From contig JALHQC010000022.1 in assembly GCA_022842165.1 (NCBI GenBank), positions 1 to 60,901 of the forward strand: a stretch of DNA of 60,901 nucleotides, in the 5' to 3' direction. This stretch comes from a bacterium (lineage in GTDB: Bacteria; Pseudomonadota; Alphaproteobacteria; Rhizobiales; Aestuariivirgaceae). The position numbers were made by a program, and so were the translations under genes. Of the stretch, positions 1 to 8,743 are shown in pieces; within the stretch, counting starts at the first letter, position 1; each line of letters starts with the position of its first letter. The notes below the pieces were generated by a model that did no database searches, was not told where the DNA came from, and saw nothing but the letters and a program-made list of their open reading frames with translations.

Positions 1-760
1 CGGTGGCGAAGGTTTTCAGAGCTTCGCTCTCGCGCAGCACCTTGTCTGGGAAAGCATTGGGAATGCCGTGGTGGTGGATGGCGATGAGCGAGATGTTGCG
101 CTGGTCGGTCAAGTCGCCCAGCCGCTCACGGACGCGGGCGGTGGGAAGGCCGCGGCCACGGTCCTTGACGATTTCGGCTTCTACCAGCTCGCCGTTCAGG
201 GCTTCGTTCTCGTCGCCCTTCAACACCTGCAATTCGTGGCGGGCCTTCTTGTCGACGGGGATGATGCGCGCGCCCAATCCTGCGAGCACGCGGTAGACGC
301 CCAGCACCTTGTTGGAGCGGTCCGAGAGAACCTTGATAACGCGGGCGCGGAACCTGTACCGGCCGTCCTTCGAGGGCTGGATCTTGGCAAGCACGCGATC
401 GCCCTTGCGGGGCGCGGCCTCGGTTCCTTCAATTACGACCAGCGGGGGTTTGCCGGCCATGCGCTCGTCCCACTCGACGGGTTCGGCAAAGGGTTCGCCG
501 TCCTTGTCGGTGCCGATGACTTCAAGCACGGTGACGGGTGGAAGCGAGGTGCGGTCGATGAGCTTCCGCTGGCGCTTCGAGAGCTTGCCGTCGTCCTCCA
601 TCTGGCGGAGCAGGGCCTTGAGGCCGACCTTGTCGCCGCCCTTGACGCCAAAATGCCGGCCGATCTCGCGTTTTCCGACAATTCCGGGCGAGGACTGGAT
701 GAATTCCAGAACTTCCGCTTCGGTGGGGAGTTGGGGCTTCTGAAAGGGCCGTTTTGCCAT
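1..760 (-). CDS. rnr: Ribonuclease R, N-terminal part (3' end outside window)
   Basis: This is a 3'-to-5' exoribonuclease that degrades structured RNA. About 253 codons are visible from the ATG at 758-760, and the frame runs off the left edge still open, so the RNB catalytic and S1 domains are not in view. The start reads MAKRPFQKPQLPTEAEVLEF, followed by a winged-helix-like segment with VGKREIGRHFGVKGGDK. Cold-shock-like OB segments follow (RKGDRVLAKIQPSKDGRYRF), and then GDLTDQRNISLIAIHHHGIP, which is typical of the region just before the RNB domain. It lies divergent from the phosphate-uptake pair and upstream of topA. In related bacteria rnr and topA are commonly neighbours, although here four other genes separate the two. 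The family call is firm; the completeness of the gene cannot be judged. Confidence 0.9.
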   Translation of the reverse strand, partial: MAKRPFQKPQLPTEAEVLEFIQSSPGIVGKREIGRHFGVKGGDKVGLKALLRQMEDDGKLSKRQRKLIDRTSLPPVTVLEVIGTDKDGEPFAEPVEWDERMAGKPPLVVIEGTEAAPRKGDRVLAKIQPSKDGRYRFRARVIKVLSDRSNKVLGVYRVLAGLGARIIPVDKKARHELQVLKGDENEALNGELVEAEIVKDRGRGLPTARVRERLGDLTDQRNISLIAIHHHGIPNAFPDKVLRESEALKTFAT

Positions 761-876
761 GGAACCAGGAATAGCCAGAACTGGACCGAACAATCCAGAA
801 GATTGCATGTGGGTTCCCATTTACAGCGGTTCATGACAGGCGTAACCGCGATGATGGGGGCCTATGGGGTTTTTAC

Positions 877-1521
877 ATGCTGGACTGGTTCAAGAAACTG
901 ATGCCGAAGGAGGAGAAGTTCTTCGATCTTTTCGAGGCCCATGCCGTCAAGGCGCAGGAAGCGGCGCGGTCGCTGCGGCTGATCGTGGATGGCGGCGCGG
1001 ACACCGTGGCGAATTGCGCCGTGCTCTCGCGCCAGGAAGAGGAAGCGGACGTGATCTCCTACGAGGTGATGCAGGCGATCCGCCGCAGCTTCATCACGCC
1101 CTTCGACCGTTCCGACATCAAGGCGCTGTCAAGCGCGCTGGACGATGCGATCGACCAGATGAACAAGACAGGCAAGACCGTCATCCTCTATGATGTTGTC
1201 AGCTTTGAGCCGAACATGAAGATCATGGCGGACAAGGTCATCGCCATGGCAGACCTTATCGCAGAGGGCCTGCCGATGATGCGCAATGTCGGAATGCATT
1301 CGTCCAAGCTTCATGCGCTCACCGGTGAACTGACGAAGCTGGAAGGCGAGAGCGATCAACTGAACGATGACGGGTTGAAGGCGCTGTTCAAGGGGCCCGC
1401 GAGGCAGGATCCGCTCGCCTTCGTCATCGGTTCTGAACTCTATGAGCATCTCGAGAAGGTGTGCGACCGCTTCGAGGATGTCGCGCATGTGATGAGCGAC
1501 ATCGTCATCGAACACGTCTGA
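877..1521 (+). CDS. DUF47 / PhoU-like protein, partner of a PiT phosphate transporter
   Basis: This 214-residue protein is all-helical and belongs to the DUF47 (YkaA/PhoU-like) family, whose members are usually encoded next to PiT phosphate transporters and are thought to modulate them. The start MLDWFKKLMPKEEKFFDLF is characteristic of the family. Further recognisable segments are EEADVISYEVMQAIRRSFIT and DRSDIKALSSALDDAIDQMN. It is soluble, with no signal peptide. The stop is 18 bases before the start of the transporter, so the two are almost certainly co-transcribed. The ribosome binding site is weak, and the start rests on the conserved N-terminus. Confidence 0.9.
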   Translation: MLDWFKKLMPKEEKFFDLFEAHAVKAQEAARSLRLIVDGGADTVANCAVLSRQEEEADVISYEVMQAIRRSFITPFDRSDIKALSSALDDAIDQMNKTGKTVILYDVVSFEPNMKIMADKVIAMADLIAEGLPMMRNVGMHSSKLHALTGELTKLEGESDQLNDDGLKALFKGPARQDPLAFVIGSELYEHLEKVCDRFEDVAHVMSDIVIEHV

Positions 1522-1539
1522 CAGGACAGGGTTGCCACC

Positions 1540-2541
1540 ATGGAAATGGGCGTTTCAATCACCCTTGTGCTGCTGATCCTCGTGGCGCTGTCGTTCGACT
1601 TCATGAACGGGCTGCATGATGCAGCGAACTCGATTGCCACCATTGTTTCGACCCGTGTGTTGAAGCCCCAATATGCGGTTCTGTGGGCCGCCTTCTTCAA
1701 TTTCGCGGCTTATTTCGTGTTTGGCGTCCATGTGGCCAATACGGTGGGATCGGGAATCGTCGACCCGAACCTCGTTGATGATCCGCTGATTTTCGGAGCG
1801 CTGATGGGGGCTATCGCGTGGAATGCCATCACCTGGTGGGGCGGCATCCCGTCGTCGAGTTCTCATGCGCTGATCGGCGGCATCGTGGGGGCAGGAGTCG
1901 CCAAGGCAGGCTTCTCCGCCGTCGTATGGTCGGGCTTGAGCAAGACGATCTACGCCATCGTGCTCTCGCCGTTCACCGGCTTCGTCCTCGCGCTGCTGCT
2001 CATGCTGCTCATCAGCTGGGCCTTCGTGCGCGCCAACCCCGCCTTTGCGGATGGCTTCTTCCGCAAGTCGCAACTTGTCTCGGCGGCGCTCTATTCGCTG
2101 GGACATGGCAGCAATGATGCGCAGAAAACCGCTGGGTTGATTGCAGTGCTGCTGTACTCGCATGGCGTCTATGATGAGTTCACGGTGCCAGGCTGGGTCA
2201 TCCTGTCTTGCTACCTGGTGATGGGCATGGGTACATTGATGGGCGGCTGGCGCATCGTCCACACCATGGGATCGAAGATCACGCGGCTTACGCCGATGCA
2301 AGGCTCCGCTGCGGAAACGGCGGGTGCTGTCACCCTGTTCGGCGCCACATATCTCGGCATCCCGGTGTCGACCACGCATACGATCACCAGCGCCATCGTC
2401 GGCGTCGGTTCCGCCAGACGTGTATCGGCGGTGCGCTGGAATGTGGCGACCGGCATCGTCTATGCCTGGGTGGTCACCATGCCTGCGGCGGCGATCATTG
2501 CAGCATTGTTCTACTGGCTGGCATCGCTTCTGCAAGGCTGA
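1540..2541 (+). CDS. Inorganic phosphate transporter, PiT family
   Basis: This is a 333-residue polytopic inner-membrane protein that takes up inorganic phosphate, probably with protons or as a metal-phosphate complex. The two family signature repeats are present. The N-terminal one contains SFDFMNGLHDAANSIAT, and the C-terminal one contains YSLGHGSNDAQKTAGLIA. TYLGIPVSTTHTITSAIVG and GGIPSSSSHALIGG are also typical. The short length matches the bacterial two-gene DUF47-PiT type rather than the longer E. coli PitA. It is the second gene of a pair with the DUF47 protein. Confidence 0.93.
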   Translation: MEMGVSITLVLLILVALSFDFMNGLHDAANSIATIVSTRVLKPQYAVLWAAFFNFAAYFVFGVHVANTVGSGIVDPNLVDDPLIFGALMGAIAWNAITWWGGIPSSSSHALIGGIVGAGVAKAGFSAVVWSGLSKTIYAIVLSPFTGFVLALLLMLLISWAFVRANPAFADGFFRKSQLVSAALYSLGHGSNDAQKTAGLIAVLLYSHGVYDEFTVPGWVILSCYLVMGMGTLMGGWRIVHTMGSKITRLTPMQGSAAETAGAVTLFGATYLGIPVSTTHTITSAIVGVGSARRVSAVRWNVATGIVYAWVVTMPAAAIIAALFYWLASLLQG

Positions 2542-2642
2542 CCTGGAACCACTTATTTACTTATATGTTGTCAAGCTGAGGCTCCCGTTGTGAAGTTACT
2601 CTTGCGGAGTCGAATCGCTTGCTCTGGACAGGTGCCGTGAAG

Positions 2643-3050
2643 ATGCCGGGACAAAAGAAACAATATGCAGCACTGGCCTGGCGCTATGCCGGCGCCAACC
2701 GGGAGGTGCTGCTTATTTCGTCCCGCGATACCGGGCGCTGGGTCATCCCCAAGGGCTGGCCGATCAAGGGACTGTCGCCGTCCGAAACTGCGGCGCGCGA
2801 GGCTTATGAGGAAGCGGGCCTTGGCGGGCAAGTGGACAAGAAGCCCATTGGAAAGTTCGAATATGGAAAGCGTCTCGACGATGGCGGCGTTCAACCCTGC
2901 AGCGTCGAGGTATTCGCGCTCGAGCAGATGATACAGCATCCGACCTGGCCCGAGCAGGGACAGCGGAACATGCAATGGTTTTCAATTCCGGAGGCGGCGA
3001 AAGCCGTTCAGGAGCCGGAGCTGAAGGAAATCATCCGCAAGTTCGGCTGA
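2643..3050 (+). CDS. NUDIX hydrolase
   Basis: This 135-residue protein hydrolyses a nucleoside-diphosphate-linked or diphosphoinositol-type substrate; the exact substrate is unknown. The NUDIX box is mostly intact, ending in REAYEEAGL after PKGWPIKGLSPSETAA. The position where the consensus has its first Glu (G-x5-E) is Leu, as the alignment from REAYEEAGL backwards shows. I chose the ATG at 2643 (MPGQKKQYAALAWR) because it starts just before the first NUDIX strand. An in-frame TTG at 2619 would add eight residues. It converges with topA, with four bases between the two stops, and no terminator is visible there. Confidence 0.85.
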   Translation: MPGQKKQYAALAWRYAGANREVLLISSRDTGRWVIPKGWPIKGLSPSETAAREAYEEAGLGGQVDKKPIGKFEYGKRLDDGGVQPCSVEVFALEQMIQHPTWPEQGQRNMQWFSIPEAAKAVQEPELKEIIRKFG

Positions 3051-3054
3051 AGCC

Positions 3055-5724
3055 TCAGGCCGCCTTCACTTTCCTGGCGGCAATCTTCTTCGCAGGCGAT
3101 TTCTTCCTGGCCGGCTTCTTCGCAGGCGGCTTCTTGGCCGTCGCATCGGTGGCTGGCGCAGATTTCCTGGCAGTGGCCTTTTTAGCTGGCGTCTTCTTTT
3201 TCGGCGATGGCTCCTTGCCCGCGCGGACTGCGACGAGGGCCACGGCCTCTTCCACCGTCAGGGCCTGCGGATCGGCACCCTTCGGCAGCGTGGCATTGAC
3301 CTTTCCGAACTTCACATAAGGCCCGTACTTGCCGCTCATGATCTGGAGGTTGCCGCCTCCGGCAGGATGAGGCCCCAGGTCCTTCAGTGCACCAGCCTTC
3401 GGCCGCGAGAAGCCGCGCAGCTTCTTTTCGGCCAGAATATCGACCGCGCGGTTGATGCCGACCGTGAACACATCTTCCGGCGTATCGAGATTGGCATAGG
3501 TGCCGTCATGCAGGATGAACGGCCCGAAGCGGCCAAAATTGGCGACAATCGGTTTGTTGGTTTCGGGATGGATACCAACCTCGCGCGGCAGAGACAGAAG
3601 CCTGAGGGCTTCCTCCAGCGTGATCTCTTCCGGTTTCTTGCCCTTGGGGATCGAGGCGCGCTGCGGCTTTTCGCCCTCGGCGGCTTCGCCCAGTTGCAGG
3701 TAGGGACCGAAGCGTCCGGCGCGGCGGGTGATCTTCTCGCCGGTCTCAGGATCGACGCCCAGCAGCACGCCATCGGCCGGAACGGCCTCTGGGCCATCGG
3801 CGCCGGGCGACATGGGCCTCGTGAACTTGCAGTCGGGATAGTTCGAGCAGCCGATGAAGGAGCCGAACTTGCCGAGTTTCAATGACAGCTGACCATTGCC
3901 GCAAGACGGGCAGGCACGCGCATCGCCGCCATCTTCCTTCGGAGGGAAGATATGGGGTGCAAGGATATCGTTCAACGCATCCAGCACGTTGGTGACACGC
4001 AGTTCCTTGATGTCCTCGAGAGCGCCGGTGAACTCCTTCCAGAAGTTCCGCAGCAGTTCCTTCCAGTCCATTTCGCCCGCTGAAACCTTGTCGAGCTGTT
4101 CCTCGAGATTTGCCGTGAAATCATATTCCACATAGCGGCGGAAGAAGCTTTCGAGGAAGGCGGTGACAACGCGGCCCTTGTCTTCAGGGATCAGCCGCTT
4201 TTTGTCGAGACGGACGTAGCCGCGGATGCGCAGCGTCTCCATGATCGAGACGTAGGTGGAGGGGCGGCCGATGCCCAATTCTTCCAGCTTCTTGATGAGC
4301 GAGGCTTCGGAATAGCGGGGCGGCGGCTCGGTGAAGTGCTGGATGCCTTCGATCTTCTTCACACCGATCGAATCCTCGCGCGCCATGGCGGGCAAGCGGC
4401 GCGAATCCTCGTCTTCCTCGTCGTCGAGGCTTTCGAAATAGACCTTCAGGAAACCATCGAACTTGACGACCGAACCATTGGCCCGGAACACGTAATGCTT
4501 GCCGTCCCTGCCATCGGTGCCGATGTCGGCGGTGGTGCGCTCAAGCTCGGCACTTTCCATCTGGCTGGCGATGGTGCGCTTCCAGATCAGCTCGTACAGC
4601 GCGAACTGGTCCTGATCGAGGGCCTTCCGCACCGCCATCGGATGGCGCGACATTTCGGTGGGGCGGATCGCCTCGTGGGCTTCCTGCGCGTTCTTGGCTT
4701 TTGTCGTGTAGTGGCGCGGAACGGAGGGAAGATAGGGCTCGCCGAAGTTCTTGAGGATCGCATTCCGCGTGGCGGCGATGGCTTCGCCAGCCATATCGAC
4801 ACCGTCGGTTCGCATATAGGTGATGAGGCCCACGGTTTCGCCGCCAATGTCCACACCCTCATAGAGGCGCTGGGCGATCTGCATGGTGCGGGAGGACGAG
4901 AAGCCAAGCTTCCGCGAGGCCTCCTGCTGAAGGGTGGAGGTGCGAAAGGGCGGGTAGGGGTGGCGCTTGGCGGGCTTCGACTCGATCGAGTCAACCTTGA
5001 AAGGCTGGCCCTTTACCGCCTGCTCGATGGCGCGGGCCGAAGCCTCGTTGCCGATATCGAGCTTGCCCAGCTTCTTGCCGGAAATCTGGTTCAGCGAGGC
5101 CTGGAATTCCTGGCCCTGCGGCGTGGTGAAGGTGCCATCCAGCGACCAGTATTCCTGGGCGCGGAAGGCCTCGATCTCGAGCTCACGGTCGCAGATGATA
5201 CGCAGCGCCACCGATTGCACGCGCCCCGCCGACCGCGAGCCCGGCAGCTTCCGCCAGAGAACGGGCGAGAGCGAGAAGCCGACGAGATAGTCCAGCGCGC
5301 GGCGGGCCAGATAGGCATCAACGAGCGCTGAATCAACGTCGCGGGGGTGCTGCATCGCTTCCAGCACGGACGACTTGGTGATGGCGTTAAACACCACCCG
5401 CTGCACGGCCTTGCCCTTGAGCGCGCCCTTCTTCTTTAAAACCTCCAGCACATGCCAGGAAATGGCTTCGCCTTCGCGGTCAGGGTCGGTGGCGAGGATG
5501 AGCCGGTCGTCGGATTTCAGGGCTGTAGCAATATCGGACAGGCGCTTGGCCGACTTTCCGTCGACCTCCCAGGACATGTCGAAATCCTCATCCGGGCGCA
5601 CCGATCCATCCTTAGCGGGCAGGTCGCGGACATGCCCGTAGGAGGCCAGGACGGTGAAGTCCTTGCCCAGATATTTGTTAATGGTCTTGGCCTTGGCCGG
5701 AGATTCGACGACGACAACTGTCAT
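3055..5724 (-). CDS. topA: DNA topoisomerase I
   Basis: This is an 889-residue type IA topoisomerase that relaxes negative supercoils. The N-terminal Toprim domain begins MTVVVVESPAKAKTINKYLG and includes ATDPDREGEAI. The catalytic tyrosine is about residue 303 in GLITYMRTDG. A four-Cys zinc finger (ACPSCGNG and GCSNYPDC) starts near residue 605. Two or more degenerate topo C-terminal repeats follow (GRFGPYLQLG, GRFGPFILHD, SGKYGPYVKFG). The last 45 or so residues form a Lys/Ala/Pro-rich tail resembling histone H1, which in related alphaproteobacteria is a usual DNA-binding extension. A 169-base gap separates its start from the next rightward gene. Confidence 0.96.
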   Translation of the reverse strand: MTVVVVESPAKAKTINKYLGKDFTVLASYGHVRDLPAKDGSVRPDEDFDMSWEVDGKSAKRLSDIATALKSDDRLILATDPDREGEAISWHVLEVLKKKGALKGKAVQRVVFNAITKSSVLEAMQHPRDVDSALVDAYLARRALDYLVGFSLSPVLWRKLPGSRSAGRVQSVALRIICDRELEIEAFRAQEYWSLDGTFTTPQGQEFQASLNQISGKKLGKLDIGNEASARAIEQAVKGQPFKVDSIESKPAKRHPYPPFRTSTLQQEASRKLGFSSSRTMQIAQRLYEGVDIGGETVGLITYMRTDGVDMAGEAIAATRNAILKNFGEPYLPSVPRHYTTKAKNAQEAHEAIRPTEMSRHPMAVRKALDQDQFALYELIWKRTIASQMESAELERTTADIGTDGRDGKHYVFRANGSVVKFDGFLKVYFESLDDEEDEDSRRLPAMAREDSIGVKKIEGIQHFTEPPPRYSEASLIKKLEELGIGRPSTYVSIMETLRIRGYVRLDKKRLIPEDKGRVVTAFLESFFRRYVEYDFTANLEEQLDKVSAGEMDWKELLRNFWKEFTGALEDIKELRVTNVLDALNDILAPHIFPPKEDGGDARACPSCGNGQLSLKLGKFGSFIGCSNYPDCKFTRPMSPGADGPEAVPADGVLLGVDPETGEKITRRAGRFGPYLQLGEAAEGEKPQRASIPKGKKPEEITLEEALRLLSLPREVGIHPETNKPIVANFGRFGPFILHDGTYANLDTPEDVFTVGINRAVDILAEKKLRGFSRPKAGALKDLGPHPAGGGNLQIMSGKYGPYVKFGKVNATLPKGADPQALTVEEAVALVAVRAGKEPSPKKKTPAKKATARKSAPATDATAKKPPAKKPARKKSPAKKIAARKVKAA

Positions 5725-5893
5725 TAATAGTCCTGATCGGGTTTCGCCGCCTCATATAGGGATCGGCCCGCCGTCGCAAGGAGCGGCACTTTTTCCACAT
5801 TACCCATCGAATGCAATCTATAGGTGCTTTCATATTCTGAATGCACCATCTAGGTGTTGCTAAGTCAATTTCCTGTCTCCGAAGGAGCATTCC

Positions 5894-6199
5894 ATGGCAG
5901 ATCTTGCCGCTATCCGTGCGACTGTGCACACTCGCAAAGCGGGCAAACCATCGACAAACGCAAGCATTGGTGTCGGCGATTCGCCCGACATCCGGCGAAA
6001 GGAAGCTGCGCAGTATATCTCCGACCTGATTCTGGAATTGCGGAACCTCGCGAAGGCGAACGAACTTTTCCACGTCATGGTGCCGCTGGAGTATGCCTAT
6101 TACGAAGCCTTCGCGGCCGCCAACAAGGTGGAGGCTCCGGCCAGTGAAGTGGAACGGCTGAAGGAACTCTCGAAAGTTTCGGAAGGTCTTGAGGCCTAG
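5894..6199 (+). CDS. Conserved small protein of unknown function
   Basis: I do not recognise this 101-residue protein. The ATG is preceded at good distance by GAAGGAGC, which supports translation. The first 35 residues are Thr/Ser/Gly-rich and probably flexible (KAGKPSTNASIGVGD). The rest looks helical and acidic, with a segment of leucines (YISDLILELRNLAKANELFH) and a Tyr-rich stretch (EYAYYEAFAAANKV). It has no Cys, membrane segment or signal peptide. It stands alone between topA (divergent) and the MFS gene. The region before it contains AT-rich sequence and repeated AGGTG words around 5822 and 5852, which may be promoter or operator sequence. Confidence 0.7.
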   Translation: MADLAAIRATVHTRKAGKPSTNASIGVGDSPDIRRKEAAQYISDLILELRNLAKANELFHVMVPLEYAYYEAFAAANKVEAPASEVERLKELSKVSEGLEA

Positions 6200-6207
6200 G
6201 GCGGACA

Positions 6208-6224
6208 CGGCAAGTAACTTGCCG
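6208..6224. repeat. 17-base palindrome CGGCAAGT-a-ACTTGCCG
   Basis: A perfect 8-base inverted repeat with a single-base centre lies just after the stop of the 101-residue protein, in a 193-base gap before the MFS gene. It could be a transcript-end hairpin for the small gene, though no T-run follows, or an operator for the MFS gene. The rest of the gap shows no gene. Confidence 0.45.
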
Positions 6225-6392
6225 GCTCGCTAGTCCCGCAAGGTGTCGCCGGGCCACCATTGATCGCAGAAGCAGACATATCTCGCATACCCGGTGTCCC
6301 GGGTTCCAGCCATACGCCGCCTGCATGCTGCAAGGTGGTTTGCGCAGTTGCAAGCGCGGGGCAAATGATGCTCGGTTAGACTGCAGCCGATC

Positions 6393-7598
6393 ATGCCGTC
6401 AGATTCATCCGCCACGAGCCTGCCGCTCCAGATGCCGCGCCGCGCCGGAGCCTATACCTTCGCCGCGATCTTCGCGGTGGAATCATTCGTGCGCTCACTG
6501 AATTCCACCGTCGTATCGCTGCAGGCCTATGACATTCTCGGCAACTCGCAAAAGGTGAGCGTGCTGTCGACGTCAGTCTCGATTACCGTGCTGGCGGTGA
6601 CGCTGCTTCTGCCGCATGTGCTGGGGCGAATGCGGCGGCGCTGGGCGTATACGTTTGGCATTGCGCTGATGATGATGGCGAGTCTGGCGCTGGCAAGCCA
6701 CGTGCTGGCGGGGCAGGCCGCCGGCATGCTGATGCGGAACACCGGTGCAGCGGTAATGAATATCACGCTGTCGCTCTACATTCTCGATCATATCCGCCGA
6801 TCCGACCTGGCGCGCGCCGAGCCGCTACGCCTGAGCCTATCCACCTTCTCATGGATGACGGGGCCGGCGCTCGGCGTATGGCTCTATGTCGGCTTCGGGC
6901 CGTGGGGGCCGCAGCTTGCGGCAATCGGTGCCGCCGTCGCGCTGCTGGGAGTGTTCTGGTATCTGCGGTTGTCCGACAATGTGAACGCGCTGCCAGCGGG
7001 CAATCTCGAACCCTTCAATGCGCTGAGCAATGTTTGGCGGTTCCTGCGCCAACCCCGGCTGCGGCTCGCCTGGCTCATCGCCTTCGGCCGGTCGTGCTTC
7101 TGGACCACCTTTTTCATCTATGGCCCGTTGCTCATCGTCGAGAGCGGCCTCAGCAAGACGCTAGGCGGCCTGATGATTTCCGCCAGCCAGGCGGTGCTGC
7201 TGACGGCGTGGCTGTCTGGCCGGATCGCAAGGCGGCATGGTGTGCGGAAGGTGATCGCCGGGGCTTTCGCGCTGGCCTGCATCATGTCGCTTTGCGCAGG
7301 CATCGCCGGAACCGCCGCGCCCTATGCGGCCATGGGGTTCCTGCTGATGGGATCGGTTGCCGCATCAGCGCTCGATGGGGTCGGAGGCATACCTTTCCTG
7401 CGGGCGGTGCGCCATCATGAGCGGGCGCAAATGGCGGCGGTCTATCGGACCTACATCGACTTCTCGGAACTGATCCCGTCGTTTTTGTTCGCCATTGCCC
7501 TGCTGTTCCTGCCAATCGGCATGGTCTTCGTCATTCTCGCGGCGGGGCTCGCGCTGATCGGGCTCGTCTCCTGGCAATATCTTCCCCGGTCATTGTAA
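6393..7598 (+). CDS. MFS transporter
   Basis: This 401-residue major facilitator protein has about twelve hydrophobic segments and acts as an inner-membrane secondary transporter with unknown substrate. The protein begins MPSDSSATSLPLQMPRRAGAYTFAAIFAVE. The loop between segments 2 and 3 carries LPHVLGRMRRRWAYTFG, and the equivalent loop in the second half is SGRIARRHGVRKVIAGAFAL, as expected for two six-helix halves. It is monocistronic, with 78 bases before the rhodanese gene. Nothing nearby indicates the substrate. Confidence 0.82.
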   Translation: MPSDSSATSLPLQMPRRAGAYTFAAIFAVESFVRSLNSTVVSLQAYDILGNSQKVSVLSTSVSITVLAVTLLLPHVLGRMRRRWAYTFGIALMMMASLALASHVLAGQAAGMLMRNTGAAVMNITLSLYILDHIRRSDLARAEPLRLSLSTFSWMTGPALGVWLYVGFGPWGPQLAAIGAAVALLGVFWYLRLSDNVNALPAGNLEPFNALSNVWRFLRQPRLRLAWLIAFGRSCFWTTFFIYGPLLIVESGLSKTLGGLMISASQAVLLTAWLSGRIARRHGVRKVIAGAFALACIMSLCAGIAGTAAPYAAMGFLLMGSVAASALDGVGGIPFLRAVRHHERAQMAAVYRTYIDFSELIPSFLFAIALLFLPIGMVFVILAAGLALIGLVSWQYLPRSL

Positions 7599-7676
7599 GG
7601 CCGGCCCGCTTCATTTCGCTTGACGGGAATGCCGGGCGGGCGTCAATTCCCGCCTCCATTGCTCAGGGGGAGTGCA

Positions 7677-8081
7677 ATGCCGCAGCATATCACCGTTGGC
7701 CACAAACAGCTCATGGCGGAAGCCGAAGCGCAGGTCTCGCATGTTTCCGCCGCCGAGGCCATGGAACTGGCCAAGCGCGACGACGTAGTGGTCGTCGATA
7801 TCCGCGACCCGCGCGAGGTGCAGCGCGAAGGCCGAATTCCGGGCTCGTTTCACGCGCCGCGCGGCATGCTGGAATTCTGGGTCGATCCCGAGAGCCCCTA
7901 TCACAAGCCGGTTTTCGCCGAGGACAAGACATTCATCATCCATTGTGCGTCGGGCTGGCGGTCGCTTCTCGCCACGCAGATCCTGCAGCGCATGGGGCTG
8001 AAGCCCGTTCTCAACATGAAGGGTGGGTTTGGCGCGTGGAAGGAAGCGGGCGGCGCCATCGAGAAGGTCGAACCCAAATGA
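7677..8081 (+). CDS. Rhodanese-like sulfurtransferase (single domain)
   Basis: This 134-residue single rhodanese domain transfers sulfane sulfur, for example from thiosulfate or persulfide, to an acceptor thiol. The catalytic Cys is at about residue 90 in IIHCASGWRSLLA, and the substrate loop CASGWRS has the expected six-residue form. DVVVVDIRDPREVQREGRIPG is the usual N-terminal signature. I chose ATG 7677 because CAGGGGGA precedes it; an upstream in-frame start adds residues that do not fit the fold. The stop overlaps the start of the glutathione S-transferase (ATGA), so the two are one unit linking persulfide and thiol chemistry. Confidence 0.9.
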   Translation: MPQHITVGHKQLMAEAEAQVSHVSAAEAMELAKRDDVVVVDIRDPREVQREGRIPGSFHAPRGMLEFWVDPESPYHKPVFAEDKTFIIHCASGWRSLLATQILQRMGLKPVLNMKGGFGAWKEAGGAIEKVEPK

Positions 8082-8734
8082 GCAAGTTGCATCTCGTCAT
8101 CGGCAACAAGAACTATTCCTCATGGTCGCTCAGACCATGGATGGCGCTGACCATGGCGGGCGTTCCATTCCGCGAGACGGTGATTCCGCTCGACACGCCG
8201 GATACGGAACGGCTGATCGCTGAGCACTCGCCCGCAGGCCGGGTTCCGGTCTTGTCGCATGGCCGCAATGTGATCTGGGAATCACTCGCCATCATGGAGT
8301 ACCTGGCCGAGCTTTTTCCGGAAAAGAATTTCTGGCCGAAGACGGCCGCGGCGCGCGCCGTGGCGAGGTCGGTTTCCAACGAAATGCACGCCGGCTTCGG
8401 CGCGCTGCGCAATGCCTGCCCGATGAACCTGCGGCGGCCGCGCAAGGCTGTGGCGATGAACGATGGCGTCCGCAAGGACGTGAAGCGGATCGAGCACATC
8501 TGGCGGGATTGCCGGGCGCGCTTCGGCAAGGGCGGCAAGTTCCTGTTCGGAAAATTCTGCATCGCCGATGCAATGTATGCACCGGTCGTTACCCGGTTCG
8601 ACACCTATGACATTCGGATAGCCGAGGATACGCGCGCCTACATGGATGCCGTCATGGCTTCCGCTGCGTTCCAGTCCTGGCATGAAGCGGCGATGAAGGA
8701 AACGTGGCTGGTGCCGTCCGACGAGGTGGATTGA
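8078..8734 (+). CDS. Glutathione S-transferase family protein
   Basis: This 218-residue soluble protein has a thioredoxin-like N-terminal domain and a helical C-terminal domain. The N-terminus MSKLHLVIGNKNYSSWSLRP is characteristic of a bacterial GST subgroup. SWSLRP holds the likely catalytic Ser or Tyr, and GRVPVLSHGRNVIWESLAI is the glutathione-binding segment. The C-terminal domain contains FLFGKFCIADAMYAPV, the N-capping box region. The gene overlaps the rhodanese gene by four bases and converges with the TauE-like gene nine bases beyond its stop. The substrate is unknown. Confidence 0.9.
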   Translation: MSKLHLVIGNKNYSSWSLRPWMALTMAGVPFRETVIPLDTPDTERLIAEHSPAGRVPVLSHGRNVIWESLAIMEYLAELFPEKNFWPKTAAARAVARSVSNEMHAGFGALRNACPMNLRRPRKAVAMNDGVRKDVKRIEHIWRDCRARFGKGGKFLFGKFCIADAMYAPVVTRFDTYDIRIAEDTRAYMDAVMASAAFQSWHEAAMKETWLVPSDEVD

Positions 8735-8743
8735 GGACGAATT

